A DNA stretch of 64,000 bases from positions 66,898,312-66,962,311 of the forward strand of contig OZ024870.1 of the NCBI GenBank assembly GCA_964017185.1. The letters run 5' to 3'. This document shows positions 29,727 to 44,100 of the stretch, piece after piece. The stretch comes from Rugalucina vietnamica (lineage: Eukaryota > Mollusca > Bivalvia > Lucinida > Lucinidae). A program made the position numbers and the translations under genes. Under the pieces are notes generated by a model. That model made no database searches. It saw only the letters and a program-made list of their open reading frames with translations, and was not told the origin of the DNA. How positions within the stretch are numbered: the stretch's first letter is position 1; the number at the start of each line of letters is the position of its first letter.

Positions 29727-32700
29727 TGTTTTTCTTTTTTGTTGTTGTTTTTTTGTTTGTTTTTTTTTTTCAAAAATAGCTATACAATTTTTTGGGTAGG
29801 GCCAATTTTGATGGGTTGGTAGGAGCACAGCAAACGAACGATTTTTTAAGGCCGGCCTTGTGTATTTTGAGTAATATTTCATTTCACAATTATCCAATAA
29901 TTATTATTCATATATTAATGCGGATAAATTTTACTGTAATTTAACATTTGCATTGACTTGAGATATTCATTATTGCTCTGGAACTTAAAGATTTTGTTTG
30001 TATTGAGGCTTAACATCCGAGTAAACAATTTTTCAGTCATGTCGGGATGAAGCCAACTCTTCCTGGGTTTAACAAGTGCTTTAGGGAGTTAATGCGTCTT
30101 GCTCAAGGACACAACATGGTGACGCCTGTGGGGATCGAACCCAGGACCTCTCGATTTGGAGTCCGACGCTCTACCACTATGCCACTGTGCTCCCTAGGAC
30201 CTAAAGATGACAAATTACAAAAAAAGTGCCCGAAATCAGCCTTCTCCTATATAACTTTTAAATATTTCAGGAAAATTCTGGTCTGCAAGGACAAAATGTA
30301 AGCCTAGAAGGTGAATCTTCTAGATTAATTCTGGTCAATCTTCACAATTATGATCATTATAAAATCAAGGGAGATAAATCTTTTTAGGACCAGAAAGAGA
30401 AAATACCAGAAGAAAGTCTGGTGAGCCGCCTCATGGGAAAACCAACAATCTGCATAGGCGAAAACAAAGGCGCAGATCAGCTTCGCGGTAACCGCGAAGC
30501 TGATCAGCGCCTTTGTTTTCGCTACTCTCATAGTACAATTCCTCCTCTACTTAACTCCAAAATTTCAAGCGTCTAGCTATTTTCTGTGTTTGTACAGGCC
30601 GGTTTGTGTCAGACCTGTTCGGAAACCACATTGTTGGTTTTCCCACAAGATGGCTCATTCACATATCAGCTTCAACTAGAAAATGTGTTTATGAAACACT
30701 ATGCCCCCAACTGGTACGCCACTTTCAAGATAAAATTAAAAAGTTTAAATTGCAAAAAAGGGACAAAAATTAATCTGAGGAGTATATCCCAACCATATGC
30801 ATATCTTCAAAGCATGGTCACAATGTCTGAAAGGTTCAAAAGTATCGGTATTAAACTGTAGGAGGAGTTGCGCACACAAGGTACCCTCTATCCATTCACT
30901 AAAATGCACGAAAAAATTACTAATTTCAAATATTGAAAAAAATGACATTGTTTTTTTTTGTTTTTTTTAAATTCAGTTTTACATCCCTATTTCAGCTCAT
31001 ATGAGACAGCCCAATCAGTAGGTGGGCAAAAACGGGAGAACCCCGAGGCAAACCACCTGACACACCCGCAAGCAGAGCTTGGCTTGTCTCACATGTAATG
31101 ACGAAAAATAATCAGAGGATTATATCCAAATAATATGCATATCTTCATAGCACTGTCACAACATCTGTAAAGTATCAAAGTAATCAGTATTAAACTGTAG
31201 GAGGAGTTGCGCACACATGGTACCCACTGTCCATTTACTTTGATTATCAAAATGCCCGAAAAATGGCTAAGTTCAAATTGTGAAAAAAGTGACAAAAATG
31301 AGGATTATATCCAAACAATATGCATATCTTCAAAGCATGGTCACAACATCTGTAAAGTTTCAAGAGAATCAGTATTAAACTGTAGGAGGAGTTGCGCACA
31401 CAAGGTACCCACTGTCCATTCACTTTCAATGTTAAAATGCCCAAAAAATGGCTAAGTTCAAATTGCGAAAAAAGTGACAAAAATTAATCTGAGGATTATA
31501 TCCAAACCAGAGGACCAATGGTCCTGTAAACGCTCACCTGAGATCTGCTGCATATACCAATAAACATGTTTGACTATTATGGTATTCAACCCCAGTGCAG
31601 GGGCAGATGAAGCCCTTGGTCCATTTTCTTTTTTCAGAATAATCAATATTCTGTCCATTTGCCAATTTCCTGCTGGTTTTCCCCGTCAAATGACATTTAT
31701 CACAGGGTCATGATTTATATACGGTGCTATTACATTTGCGCACATTTTTAAAAAATTTCGTTTGCGCACAGTTTTCATTTGCGTGCAGAAATGTATATCA
31801 TTTGCGCACAGTTTTAATGTTACATTTGCGCGCATGTTTTGGCCAACTGCTGGTATTTTATTATATATTTTATTATAAAAAGGTACGATAGATAAAAATA
31901 AGCAGTTACCCCTGTTCGCCGACCTGGTGGTGGAAGAGTTACAACAGACTTACTTAAAGTCATTTAAAAATCAATTTTTAGTTTTAGTTTAACACATTTA
32001 CATATTGCTGCAGTTTGATTTGTTCATTTGGCATCATCACGCACTGTCTTTATATCTTTGCCTACTTGTACCTTTTTATACTTTCTCGTTTTTTTTATTT
32101 TACATAATCATCATAGGCTGTGCCTTGGATGCCATTTGTCTGACGAACTCCTTACTGGTGTATTCCCTTGGCTTGTAAACGCAAACATGCCATTTACCTT
32201 AGAAAATCTGATGTGTGCAAACGTAACATTTACCTGGAGAAATTGTGTGCGCAAATGAATACGTCTACCTGGGAAAATTGTATGCGCAAATGAACCACAT
32301 TCTTTTAAAAATGTGCGCAAATGTGCTGCCACCTTATATACACATTGTAGTACTTTAACCATCGAGGTTTCACGCCAAGTTTCATTGAAAACAGTCCATT
32401 GGTTTCAGAGAAGAAGATTTTTGAAGGGTTTTTTTTTTTGGACATGGCCGCCATCTTGTTCATGTGACCTAGATTTTTAATATATACATTGGTTCCCCCA
32501 TCCTATAAATGCTTAACATAAAATTTGGCTTTAATTGGCCAAGTGGTTTCAGAAGTGAAGATGTTTGAATATTATGATAATATACATGTATATTGCCCTG
32601 GGGTGGGGGCATATGAGCCCTTGGGTCCATTTTTTTTTTTTCAGAATCATTAATATTCAGTCCTACAACCTATTTCCTGCAAGATTTACACCTCAAATGG

Positions 32701-35700
32701 CTTCTAAAATGTTTTCCCCATTCAAATGCATTGGCGACTTATGTTGACCATGTCGTGAAATAGGTCAAGCTCACCACAGGGTCATGATTTATATATGTTC
32801 TGCGCAAAGTAGGAATCGGTGCAATTCCGGAATTGCACCTGCGCAAAGTAGGAATTCCAACTTTGTCTGCCGATTCTAGAATTGTATCGGACAATTCTAG
32901 AATCGTACAAAGAAAATATGTGAGCTGATATACTCTGTGCGCAAAGTAGGAATCGATTTGGACAAAGTAGGAATTCCTACTTTGCGCAAGAAATGAACGG
33001 GACAATTTCTGAATTTCACAGATCATTTTCACATTCAAGACTCATTTTTTAGCATAGTTTATTTATTCTGGCCCTATCCTTCAAGTAAAGACCATTATTT
33101 ATGGTGTTTGGCTTTAAGCTATCCATCAATGTATGACAGACAAATTAAAGACCCGTGAAATTTTCGTTTGCCCGGTAAAATTATCTTTTTTATTGTGTAA
33201 ATAGCAATTTGAGAGAAACAACAAAGTGGTGCGTGTTTCAAGAGTAGACTTGGACCAATAATGACATATTTTTCCATGCCCCATGGCATTGTGGGTGATT
33301 TCGTTTTATATTGATATAACTGGCTACAATGTTGTTTGCGAATGAGTAAAAAATCAAAAGAATTCGGCAAGCATTCGCTACACATTCGCTTCATTTGTAA
33401 GGTGTTTGCAAGACGTTCGTATTATTTGTAACGGCATTTATAAGCGTTCAGAACATTCGTAAAGCATTTTCAAGAATTCGGTAGTGAGCATGGCAATCAA
33501 TCGCAACATTCTTAAGAAATTTGTATTGATCCGCAAGCATGCTTAACGCTTTCGCAAAGACATCGTTTTGTACAAGCCCCGCCCCGTCCATTCGCATCAT
33601 ATTCGGTAATTTCAGCGCAAATTTCAAATTTTAGGATTCGCAAGGGATATTCGGTATAATATGTGAGAGCAGCATTAGAACCGCATATAGACAAAATGAA
33701 GATTCTCGTGCCGGGTTCTATTTGTTTCATGTTTTTGGAGTCGAATTTTTGCGCTGTTTTAACTTTATGTGCGTTTTCATAGTTTGTGTAACTGAGTGAC
33801 CACCTATTGGGAAATAGCTGCTCATGCGTGAAAATGTAACACTAAAAATATGCGCAAATGATGTACATTTCTATGCGCAAATGAAAACTGTGTGCAAACG
33901 AATTTTCTGAAAAATGTGCGCAAATGTAATAGCACCACATGGGCATGTTATTCTGATGAAACAAAAGCAATTAAACATGACAACGGACAAATCAGGACAA
34001 AGGTATGGTTTGGCTTAGTTTTGTAATTGTACTCCCAGAAGAGATAATATTCCTACTTTGTCCAAAATTCCTACTTTGCGCAAGGAAAATAATAAATTCT
34101 TAATTCCGGAATTGCACCTGCGCAAAGTAGGAATTCTCACTTTGTTCGACAAAGTGAGAATTCCTACTTTGCGCAGGTGCAATTCCAGAATTGTACCGAT
34201 TCCTACTCTGAGCAGAACATATACACATTGTAGTAGTCAAGCCATCAATGTTTCATGTCAAGTTTCTTTGAAATCGGTCCACCGGTTCCGGAGAAGAAGA
34301 TTTTTGAAGGGTTTTTACCATATGTGGGCATGGCGGCCACCTTGGTCATATGACCTAGATTATTTATATACACATTGATTCCCCAATTGTACAGATGCTT
34401 AAAATAAAATTTGGCTTTGATTGGCCATGTGCTTTGAGAGCAGAAGATGTTTGAATATTATGGTAATATACATGTATAATGCCCCGGGGTGGGGGCAGAT
34501 CCATTTTTTTTTTTTTTTCAGAATCATTAATATTCAGTCCTACTGCCCATTTCCTGCTAGACCTTCACTTTAAATGACATTTTAAAAGTTTTCCCAAAAG
34601 TAAATGAATCGGAGAAAGTCTGCATCTGCTGATAATAGGTATTGGAAAGGCACAGTACTAATTTCCCCCATACCGATAACATGTGATGACGTAGCAGACC
34701 TGAAACGGTGTTACTATAAATAGAAACGGCTCATGGGATAGGTAAATCGCACCTCTGCAGCGCCATCTGTATCGCACAGCAGGCATAAAATTGGCCATAA
34801 TTGAACCTGTTGTTAGACCAATTATTTGTTAATAAGTATGTTCTGTCAAGGCCGTTATCATGAATTCCAATGACGCAGTGCAATTTGATTCCTATAGAGA
34901 AAACTGAAAACATGTTACTGGCAACGGCTATGTTAATCGAGACCAGAATTGCAATGTTTTCTCCACGTCAAGACAATTTAATTAAGCTGACTATATACAT
35001 CGTATCAAGGACTTTTCTGGTATAAACTTCTTGCTTGTATAATTGTATACTTATAAAACGCATGCATTTAAAATACGAAATTCAACAGAAGCATGTTCTA
35101 TGCCGACATGACTGAAAAAAAAAAATATTGACTGAATCAGCAAATCTTTCAAATACATGCAATACCGGGTGCAATACACATGTGCGACTTTCAAAAGTTA
35201 AGATCGCTAATGCATGAAAGTTGAAATATCGCGAGCAAATCACACATTTTGAGTTCACAACTTTGTCAAAACGTTATTTTCTTTCATTAATCATATGAGT
35301 CGCCTTGTGGGAAAACCAACAATGTGGTTTCCGAACAGGCCCGACACAAACCGGCCTGTACAGTCACAGAAGATGGCTCGAGACTGGAAATTTTGGATTT
35401 GAAAATAAGAGGAATTGTGCTATCCGTGTAGCGAAAACAAAGGCGCTGATCATCTTCACAGTTACTGCGAAGCTGATATGCGCCTTTGTTTTCGCATATG
35501 CAGTTTGTTGGTTTTCACATGAGGCGGCCCATATGCTTCTCAAAGTTTAGACAGATGCTCGCTGATAAACACCCTAAAATCTTCCGCCCTTTGTGATGCA
35601 ATTATTCAAATGCAATTTTAAAGATTTATCGTAACATGTATATGCTCTTTTAGGATATGTTTGTTGATATTTAAATATTTTATTAACATTCATTTGTATA

Positions 35701-38098
35701 TATCGCTATACCACCACAATTGCTTTTGGTTATCGCTGATTATCAGGTACATGTTAATTATCATTTATAAGAGTCCATGTAATCGTTGATTAACTCCTGC
35801 TGCTATCTCGACATGTTCTCTTCTCAATGACTCGTCTAATAATAGAACAAATTTCTGCGCGGGAAGCCAGGGAAATTAGTCACATGTGTTTCCTCAACCT
35901 ATTGCCGATGCAGGCTTTCGCCTTCATAGGCTTTTGGTTTTCCCCATTCAAATGCATTGGCGACCTATGTTGACCTTGCCGTAAAATAGGTCATGGTCAT
36001 CACAGGGTCATGATTTATATACACATTGTGGTACTTGAGTCATCCATACTTCAGGCCAAGGTCCACTGGTTTTGGAAAAGAAGATTTTTGAAGGGTTTTT
36101 ACCATATATGGGCATGGCGGCCATCTTGGTCATGTGACCTGGATTTTTTATATATACATTGGTTCATCCTTCCTATAGATGCTTCATATAAAATTTGGCT
36201 TTGATTGGCCAAGTGGTTTCAGAGAAGAAGATCTTTGAAAAGTGTGTATGGATGACAGACTGGCCAAGGTCAAGACATGACCTTGACCTATATTAATCAT
36301 ATACCTTCATCTAATTCATAAGTTGTTTGCATCTACCACTTTTCAGGTCTCAGGCTGCAATAGTTTTCAAAAAATCCATAGTTTTCACTTTTTCCCATGT
36401 AAAAGCCAATGTTTCCAAAATTGACCTTGCCGTAAAATAGGTCAAGGTCATCCCAGGGTCATGATTTATATACATTGTAGTACTTGTGTCATAGATGCTT
36501 CATGCCAAGTTTCATCGAAATCGCTTCACCAGTTCTGGAGAAGAAGATTTTTTAAGGTTTTTACCATATAAGGGCGTGGTGGCCATCTTGGTCATGTGAC
36601 CTGGATTATTTATATACACATTGGTTCCCCCTTCCTATAGAGGCTTCCTATAAAATTTGGCTTTGATTGGGCAAGGGGTTTCAGAGGAGAAGATCTTTGA
36701 AAATGGTGCATGCCGGACGCCGGACGGACGGACAGGGGGTGCCTGCCTATCCAATAAGCTCACCTCAGGTGAGCTAACAATATGCATATCTTCAAAGCAT
36801 GGTTACAACATCTGTGTAAAGTTTCAAGAGAATCGGTATTAAACTGTAGGAGGAGTTGCGCACACATGGTACCCACTATCTGTTCACTTTATCACGAATT
36901 AAAAAGGGACACAACTCTCAAAGAATGGGCCCCTAGCCCCTTGAATTTTCCTGAAAGAAAATTCAATTTTCATATACAAACTAGAATTTGTTTTCTATGT
37001 GAAAACTGATGTCTCCCCCCTTTCTACGTGCATGTCCAAAATATGCAAGAAAGAGTTATAGTTCTTGTGCATCACATATCCTGTCATTCTGTTTTATAAG
37101 TGTACCAAGTTTCATTGAAATATCTCTTACTGTTTTCAAGTTATAGAGCGTGCACGAAATTGTATGGAAAATAATCAAAGGGAAATAATTCCAAAGATAG
37201 CAAGAGTAATGATTCTTGTGCATGACACATCATCTCATCATGCTTTATAAGTGTACCATGTTACATTGAAAAATCTCTAATGTTTTTTGAGTTATAGAGC
37301 ATGACACAAAATTGTATGAAAAATAATCAAAGGGAAATAACTCCAAAGGTATGCAAGCAAGAGTTATGGTTCTTTAGCATGACACATCATCTCATCATGC
37401 TTTATAAGTGTACCAAGTTTCATTGAAATATTTCTTATGGTTTTCAAGTTATAGAGCCTACATGAAATTGTATGGAAAAATAATCAAAGGGAAATAACTC
37501 CAAAGATATGAAAGCAAGAGTTATAATCCTTGTGCATGACACATTGTCTCATCGTGCTTTATAAGTGTACCAAGTTTCACTGAAATTTCTCTTACGGTTT
37601 TCAAGTTATTGAGTGGACACGAAATTGTAAGGAAAATAATCAAAGGGAAATTACTCCAAAGATATGCAAGCAAGAGTTATGGTTGTTTAGCATGACACAT
37701 CATCTCATCGTGCTTTATAAGTGTACCAAGTTTCATTGAAATATCTCTTACGCTTTTCGAGTTATAGAGCGGACACAAAATTGTATGGAAAATAATCAAA
37801 GGGAAATAACTCATAAAATACTCAAGCCAGAGTTATGGTTCTTGTGCATGACACATGGTCTGATCATGCTTAATAAGTGTACTAAGTTTTATTGAAAAAT
37901 CTTAACGGTTTTCAAGTTATAGAGCGGACAAGAAATTGTATCGAAAATAGTCAAAGGGAAATAACTCCAAAAATACTTAAGCTAGAGTTATGGTTCTTGT
38001 GCATGACACATCGTCTCGTCGTGGTTTACAAGTGACCAACTTTCATTGAAAAATCTTTTATGGTTTTCAAGTTATAGAGCGGACACGATTTGTGACGG

Positions 38099-38129
<31 letters not shown>

Positions 38130-41100
38130 CACGCGGAAAAACAATATGTCTCCCGACCCTGAAGGGGGGAGACATAACTACATACCAAGTTTCAAGATCC
38201 TAGCTTTAATGGTTCTTGACAGAGTGTAAGCGTAACTTTCGCACTGGACGCACGCACGGATGGACAGACCCAAACCAATATACCCCCTCAACTTCGAAGT
38301 TTGGGGCATAATAAACCATGAAACCCTAACACAAAATTACACTCTCAGACAGGCAACTGACCTGTATGTGGGATACCATTCCACTGGAGCTCCAGATTAT
38401 ACATGGTCCGACCCAGGATCATGGAGTCACTGTGTTCGGGATACTGATGAAATCCCGTCAGATTGATGAAGTACCGACTCCCTCGGGAGATATTCGGGAA
38501 AATCGGGGAGACATGGTCTCGGGGTCTGTACTGAAACTCGATACCTGGCTGTTTCGTCCCAGTCTTTGATGACTGCTGCTGAGTCAAATCTGATTTGACT
38601 ATGGTTTCCTGGGAAAGAAAAATAATTACAGTTTAACATCATTATTACGTGCCTCGATATAATGCAGTTTTCAATGTTAAGACCACTATGTCATGGATCC
38701 CAATTTGAATATTTTTTCCATAGGTTTGAGCCACCTCATGGGAAAACCAACAATCTGCATAGGTGAAAACAAAGACGCAGATCAGCTTCGCGGTAACCGC
38801 GAAGCTGATCAGCGCCTTTGTTTTTGCTACTCGGATAGTACAGTTCCTCTTCTACTTTAATCCGAAATTTCAAGATTCTAGCTAGCTTCTGTGACGGTGC
38901 ACACCAGTTTGTGTCAGACCTGTTCGGAAACCACATTGTTGGTTTTCCCTCAAGGCGGCTCATTTAATTATATTCAATTAAAACATGGTCTGTTTCTATG
39001 GACCCCTAAGATAGTATTTTTAAGAGGTTGACTTGTACTATGAACATTTCATTTTAAGAGGTTGACTTGTACTATGAACATTTCAAGTTCCTTTCTCAAG
39101 CCATCATTAGCCTTGCAAGATGTTATGTCTTGAACTTAAAATACAAACTAACAATGTAACAAATACATTCCTGCATTGAAAAAGATTCTAAAATTTTAGA
39201 GGGATGTCACTTATAATGACTCAATAAGAGCTGTCGCAGGACAGCATAGCTCGCCTGACTTGTGCTTTGCCACTACATCTGTTAAAATCTATGACCCATG
39301 ACCTTGACCTCAAGGTCACTCAGGTGGGTCATGATGGTACAACATAAAACTTCAGACCAATGCAAAGTATCAACTTAATCAATCTACATGTTCAAGAGAT
39401 ATAGACTTATAAAAACATTAACCAAAACTTAAACACAAAACTTCCAAGTCCGTGACCCTGACCTCAAGGTCATCCAGGTGAGTTGTGATGTACAGCATAA
39501 AACCCGAGACCAATATCTATCAACATGCAAGTATCAACTTTATCCATCAACATGTTCAAGAGATTTAGACTTTAACCAAAAAAATTAACACAAAATTTCT
39601 AAGTCTGTGACCTTGACCTCAAGGTCACCCAAGGTAGGTCATGATGGTACTGCATAAAACTTCAGACCAATATCTACCAACATGCAAAGTATCAACTCGA
39701 TCAATCAACATGGTCAAGAGATATAGACTTACAAAAACTTAAATCAAAAACTTAAACACAAAATTTCTAAGTCTGTGACCTTGACCTCAAGGTCACCAAG
39801 AGTGGGTCATGATGGTACTGCATAAAACTTCAGACCAATATCTAGCAACATGCAAAGTATCAACTCAATCCATCAATAAGGTCAAGAGATATAGACTTAC
39901 AAAAACTTTAACCAAAAACTTAAACATAAAATTTCTAAGTCCGAGACCTTGACCTCAAGGCACCCAGGGTGGGTCATGATGGTACTGCGTGAAACTTCAG
40001 ACCAATATCTAGCAACATGCAAAGTATCAACTCAATCCATCAATATGGTCAAGAGATATAGACTTACAAAAACATTAACCAAAAACTAAAACACAAAATT
40101 TCTAAGTCCGTGACCTTGACCTCAAGGTCACCCAGGGTGGGTCATGACGGTACTGCGTAAAACTTCAGACCAATATCTAGCAACATGCAAAGTATCAACT
40201 TGATCCATCAACATGGTCAAGAGATATAGACTTATAAAAAAATTTTAACCGAAAGTGTGACGCGGACGCGGACGCACACGTAAACGTAAACGCGCACGGC
40301 CGAGGTGACTACAATAGCTCTATGCACTTCGTGCAGGCGAGCTAAAAATAATGTGAATACAATCTTTAGTAAATTATGGAGATCTAGCCCTGGGGTTTGG
40401 AGATCTGGCCTTCAAATTTTAAAACTTTTTTCATGCTCAACTTGGCAGAGACAGGAATTTATTCTGCTCACAAATGTTAAAATGCTCTGGGGTTTTAAGA
40501 TCTGGCCCTTACATCATAAAACACTTTTCATGCTCAACTCAGCAGAGACTGAAGTTTATTTTGCTCACAAATGTTAAAATGCCAACAAGGTTGTGGCTTA
40601 CAACAGGATCAATGATAGACGGAATATTTCCATCGGTATTCCTACCAACGGAAATGGAATATATTCAGCCCCTGGTCAAAAACGAAAATTCGGCAAAACT
40701 GCAAAACTGTGTTATTCTAACTTCTGTTAGATCTTTTCTTGCATATATGACAAAACATTATAATATATTCTAGTTTTTAAAGAACGCAGAATCATAACAA
40801 ACTTCATGTTTGCTATGGAAAATTTCTAAGACCTCTATAAATAGATCAGGGGAGACTACTGTAGAATTAGCTACTCAAAGTCGAAAATTGTTTGTTTTTC
40901 TACATCAATTTAAGCGTTTTAGGCATTTTTATGTGTTTACTGGAAGATCTTTGGCTCTGGGACAAATACATAACAAAAATAATACGATTAATAGCAAAAT
41001 AACATAGCTGCAAGTCGCTTACGAAATCTGCAATCAGTTCGACATTGGTTTAAATGCAACATATGCTAAGCTGTCAAGGAAGTAGAACGAGGTACCGAAG

Positions 41101-44100
41101 TGGAGCGGAGTGACAGTTAGCCAGCTGATCTAGATAAATGATAACTTGACTAATCTAAATCTGAAATATCTACCAAATTTGGTTATTTTAGTATTTCTGA
41201 GCAGTTTCAAAAAGCCGTGCTCACTTAAGTTGAGCAGGAAAAGAGTGATCTCAGACAAAGACTGCATATCTTGCCCTGAGGTTATAAAACTTTTTTGATG
41301 CTCAACTCAGCTGAGCATGAAATTTAAACTGCTCATAATTTCTGAAATAATAAAAAACGGTTGAAATTTCAGATTTAGGATGCAAAAGCCTGTAATTCAT
41401 CCTGCTAATAAATGTTACAAGAACTCCGCGGAGGTCGATATCGCACCTGCATCGGGCAAAGTCAATAGACCGTGAAATATAGTTCAAGGGCACCGGGTTA
41501 AGGTGTGTGCTTGAAGGGCATGTCAAGGACAATTACTATACAAGGTTTCAAACTCGCAGCTATCTCTGATGTCGAGAAAACCAAACTTTGACGTAAAAAT
41601 TTTCAAAGTCAGTGGACCATGAAATATAGGTCAAGGGCACCGGGTTAAGGTGCATGCTTGAAGGGTATGTCAAGGACAATTACTATGCAAGGTTTCAGAC
41701 TTGCAGCTATCTCTGATGTCGAGAAAACCAAACTTCGACGTAAAAATTATCAAAGTCAGTGGACCGTGAAATATAGGTCAAGGGCACCGGGTTAAGGTGC
41801 GTGCTTGAAGGGTATGTCAAGGACAATTACTATGCAAGGTTTCAGACTCGCAGCTATCTCTGATGTCGAGACAACCAAACTTCGACGTAAAAATTTTCAA
41901 AGTCAGTGGACCGTGAAATATAGGTCAAGGGCACTGGGTTAAGGTGCGTGCTTGAAGGGTATGTCAAGGACAATTACTATGCAAGGTTTCAGACTCGCAG
42001 CTATCTCTGATGGCGAGAAAACCAAACTTCGACGTAAATGTTGACAAAACTTCGACGTAAAAATTTTCAATGTCAGTGGACCGTGAAATATAGGTCAAGG
42101 GCACCGGGTTAAGGTGCGTGCTTGAAGGGTATGTCAGGGACAATTACTATGCAAGGTTTCAAACTCGCAGCTATCTCTGATGTCGAGAAAACTAAACTTC
42201 GACGTAAATGTTGACGGACGAACGGACGGACGAACGAACGAACGTACGGACGGACGGAAATTTGAACTCCTATATCGCACCCTGCTATAAGCAGGTGCGA
42301 TAAAAATGCCAACATTTGTTGGCATTTTAACATTTATGAGCAGAATAAATTTTAGTCTCAGCTGAGCTGAGCATGAAAAAAGTTTTATAACCTTGGGGCC
42401 TTACCTGTCCTTCCCTACTATCATCCCTGCTAATCCCAAGATGTATCTTCGAAATATTTTCCACCATCAGTTTGAACGTATAAATTACGGAAGAGTTGGG
42501 ATAGAGAAATTTTATCGTGGAATTCAGTGGGTGAATATAGCCGCGCCACGTGATCATGTTGTAGTAGCTCTTCTTTGTCCAGATGTAACGAAATTTCTCA
42601 GCCTCCGTCGTCTCTCTGATGATCTCCACCTGGAAAATAATTGAGCCGTCCTGATGATGCCTATCAAATGAGCCGTGGCACAAGAAAACAAACGATCTGG
42701 ATTCCCGACCAGATCTGACACAAACCCGACTGTGCGGCCACAGAAGATTGCTAGAGGCTGCAAATTTTGCATTAAAAAGTATAAAGAATTGCACTTTCAC
42801 AGAAGTGAAAACAAAGGTGCTGATCAGCTGTGCAGTTATCTGCACCTTTGTTTTCGCATATGCAAAATGTTGGTTTTCTCATGAGCAGCTCAAATGTTTA
42901 CCTGACAATGTACAATGGAAGGCCATACTCAGATTCATTTACACTTTACATGACCGAACAGAAATCACAGTTTTGAATAAAGCGAAATTCAAATTAGCAA
43001 ATCAGCATCTTTTCTGTACTTAAATAGCAAGTATTGTGTCATACCTTGTTTTCTGAATGTGAACTCTAGGCCTCCAGCTAGTACTGAGGTCCTTATTTCA
43101 TTTTTTTTTTTCAGAAGAAATTTGCAAAATATTCCATTAATTCTCTATCACAAAGAACCTCTCTTTCTGACTATGCTACTTTGGTATCAGGAGACCATTT
43201 GTCTGTACTTGATAGCCTGTAATCGGGCTGGGAAGTTTTCAGCTGAACACAGATTTAGCTGACTTAAACTTGCAATCTAACCACACCAAAAGAATGTTGT
43301 ATACTCTCGGCGAGGCGGTTCTAACGTGTACCCACAATCTATGTTTTGAGCAAAAATAAGAAAAATATCAAAAATTTTCTTCTGAAATTTTTCAAATTTT
43401 ACAACTTAAAAAATTTCTGTATATTGCATGGACATGGTTTCGTAATGTCTATTTTTAACTCACCTCGTCTGGTTGGTCCATACTGACATGGGGTCTGTAC
43501 TTGATGGCCTGTAGACCGGCTGGAAAATCTTCAGCTGGACATTGATTCAGCTGGCTCAGACTGGCACTTTTACCACCCCACCAGCCAATAATCCCTGATG
43601 CAGTGGCATTGGCATCTCTACAGGTAAGATTGGGCTCTAGAAAAAAAAAAAGATATAGTTCCTTAAGTTCAAGACAATACATGTAAGTTCAATACAATCT
43701 ATTTAATTATGTATTTCAGACATATTAATGTTCTGATTTAAGTGCCTTTTTAAGAGACAATCATATTAACAATTATTTAAATTTCACACTAGCAGTTGAG
43801 ACAAAAATTCTATCTGTAAATTTGGTTATACCGTAACTTATTTTCGCAGATATTACATTTTGTGGATTTGTATCCAAGCATGCAAACTTCTGCAGAGATT
43901 TACTTTCACAAATTAGAAGACTCTGTGGGGAAGTGGTTAAGTCACTTCCCTTGTAAACAAGGGGTCGCAGGTTTGACCCCGGGCTTCTCCAGTCTGTCAG
44001 ATGAGACTATAAACCGAAGTCCCGTCTCCATATGACCAAATTGTTGGTGGGAGGTTACACACCAAATCAACCAACAGTGTTCCCCAATGCTCGTCGGACC

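Larger units (their letters stand above)
31507..36777 (+). mobile_element. Family E tandem-core element, copy 2, with three insertions
   Basis: CCAGAGGACCAATGGTCC at the start and CACCTCAGGTGAGCTAA at the end. Interrupted at 31,723-32,333, 32,797-34,218 and ~34,594-35,945. The E sequence reads continuously across each break (ATTTATATAC / TATACACATTGTAG; AAAGTTTTCCC / CCATTCAAATGC). Confidence 0.82.
30675..38313 (+). mobile_element. Family F tandem-core element, split by nested insertions
   Basis: Begins ACTAGAAAATGTG with hairpin GTGTTT/GAAACAC and subterminal TATGCCCCCAAC. ~180-base cores have CATCTGTAAAGTTTCAAGAG and GGAGGAGTTGCGCACACA. It breaks at 31,507 where family E enters and resumes at 36,778 (ATCCAAA joins CAATATGC as in uninterrupted cores). 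It breaks again for family B (36,980-38,177), then ends with a GGACGCACGC tract and hairpin AACTTCGAAGTTTGGGGCAT. Confidence 0.8.

Noticed and set aside
29596..29897. Poly-phenylalanine and poly-lysine frames
   Set aside because: Direct product of a long T homopolymer inside a fold-back element.
30121..30196. tRNA gene on the minus strand
   Set aside because: Boxes A and B are good, but the acceptor stem does not close and the sequence continues into a SINE body shared with other copies.
38260..38569. Plus-strand frames across exon 8
   Set aside because: Overlap the minus-strand MEGF8 exon, which has proper borders and phase.
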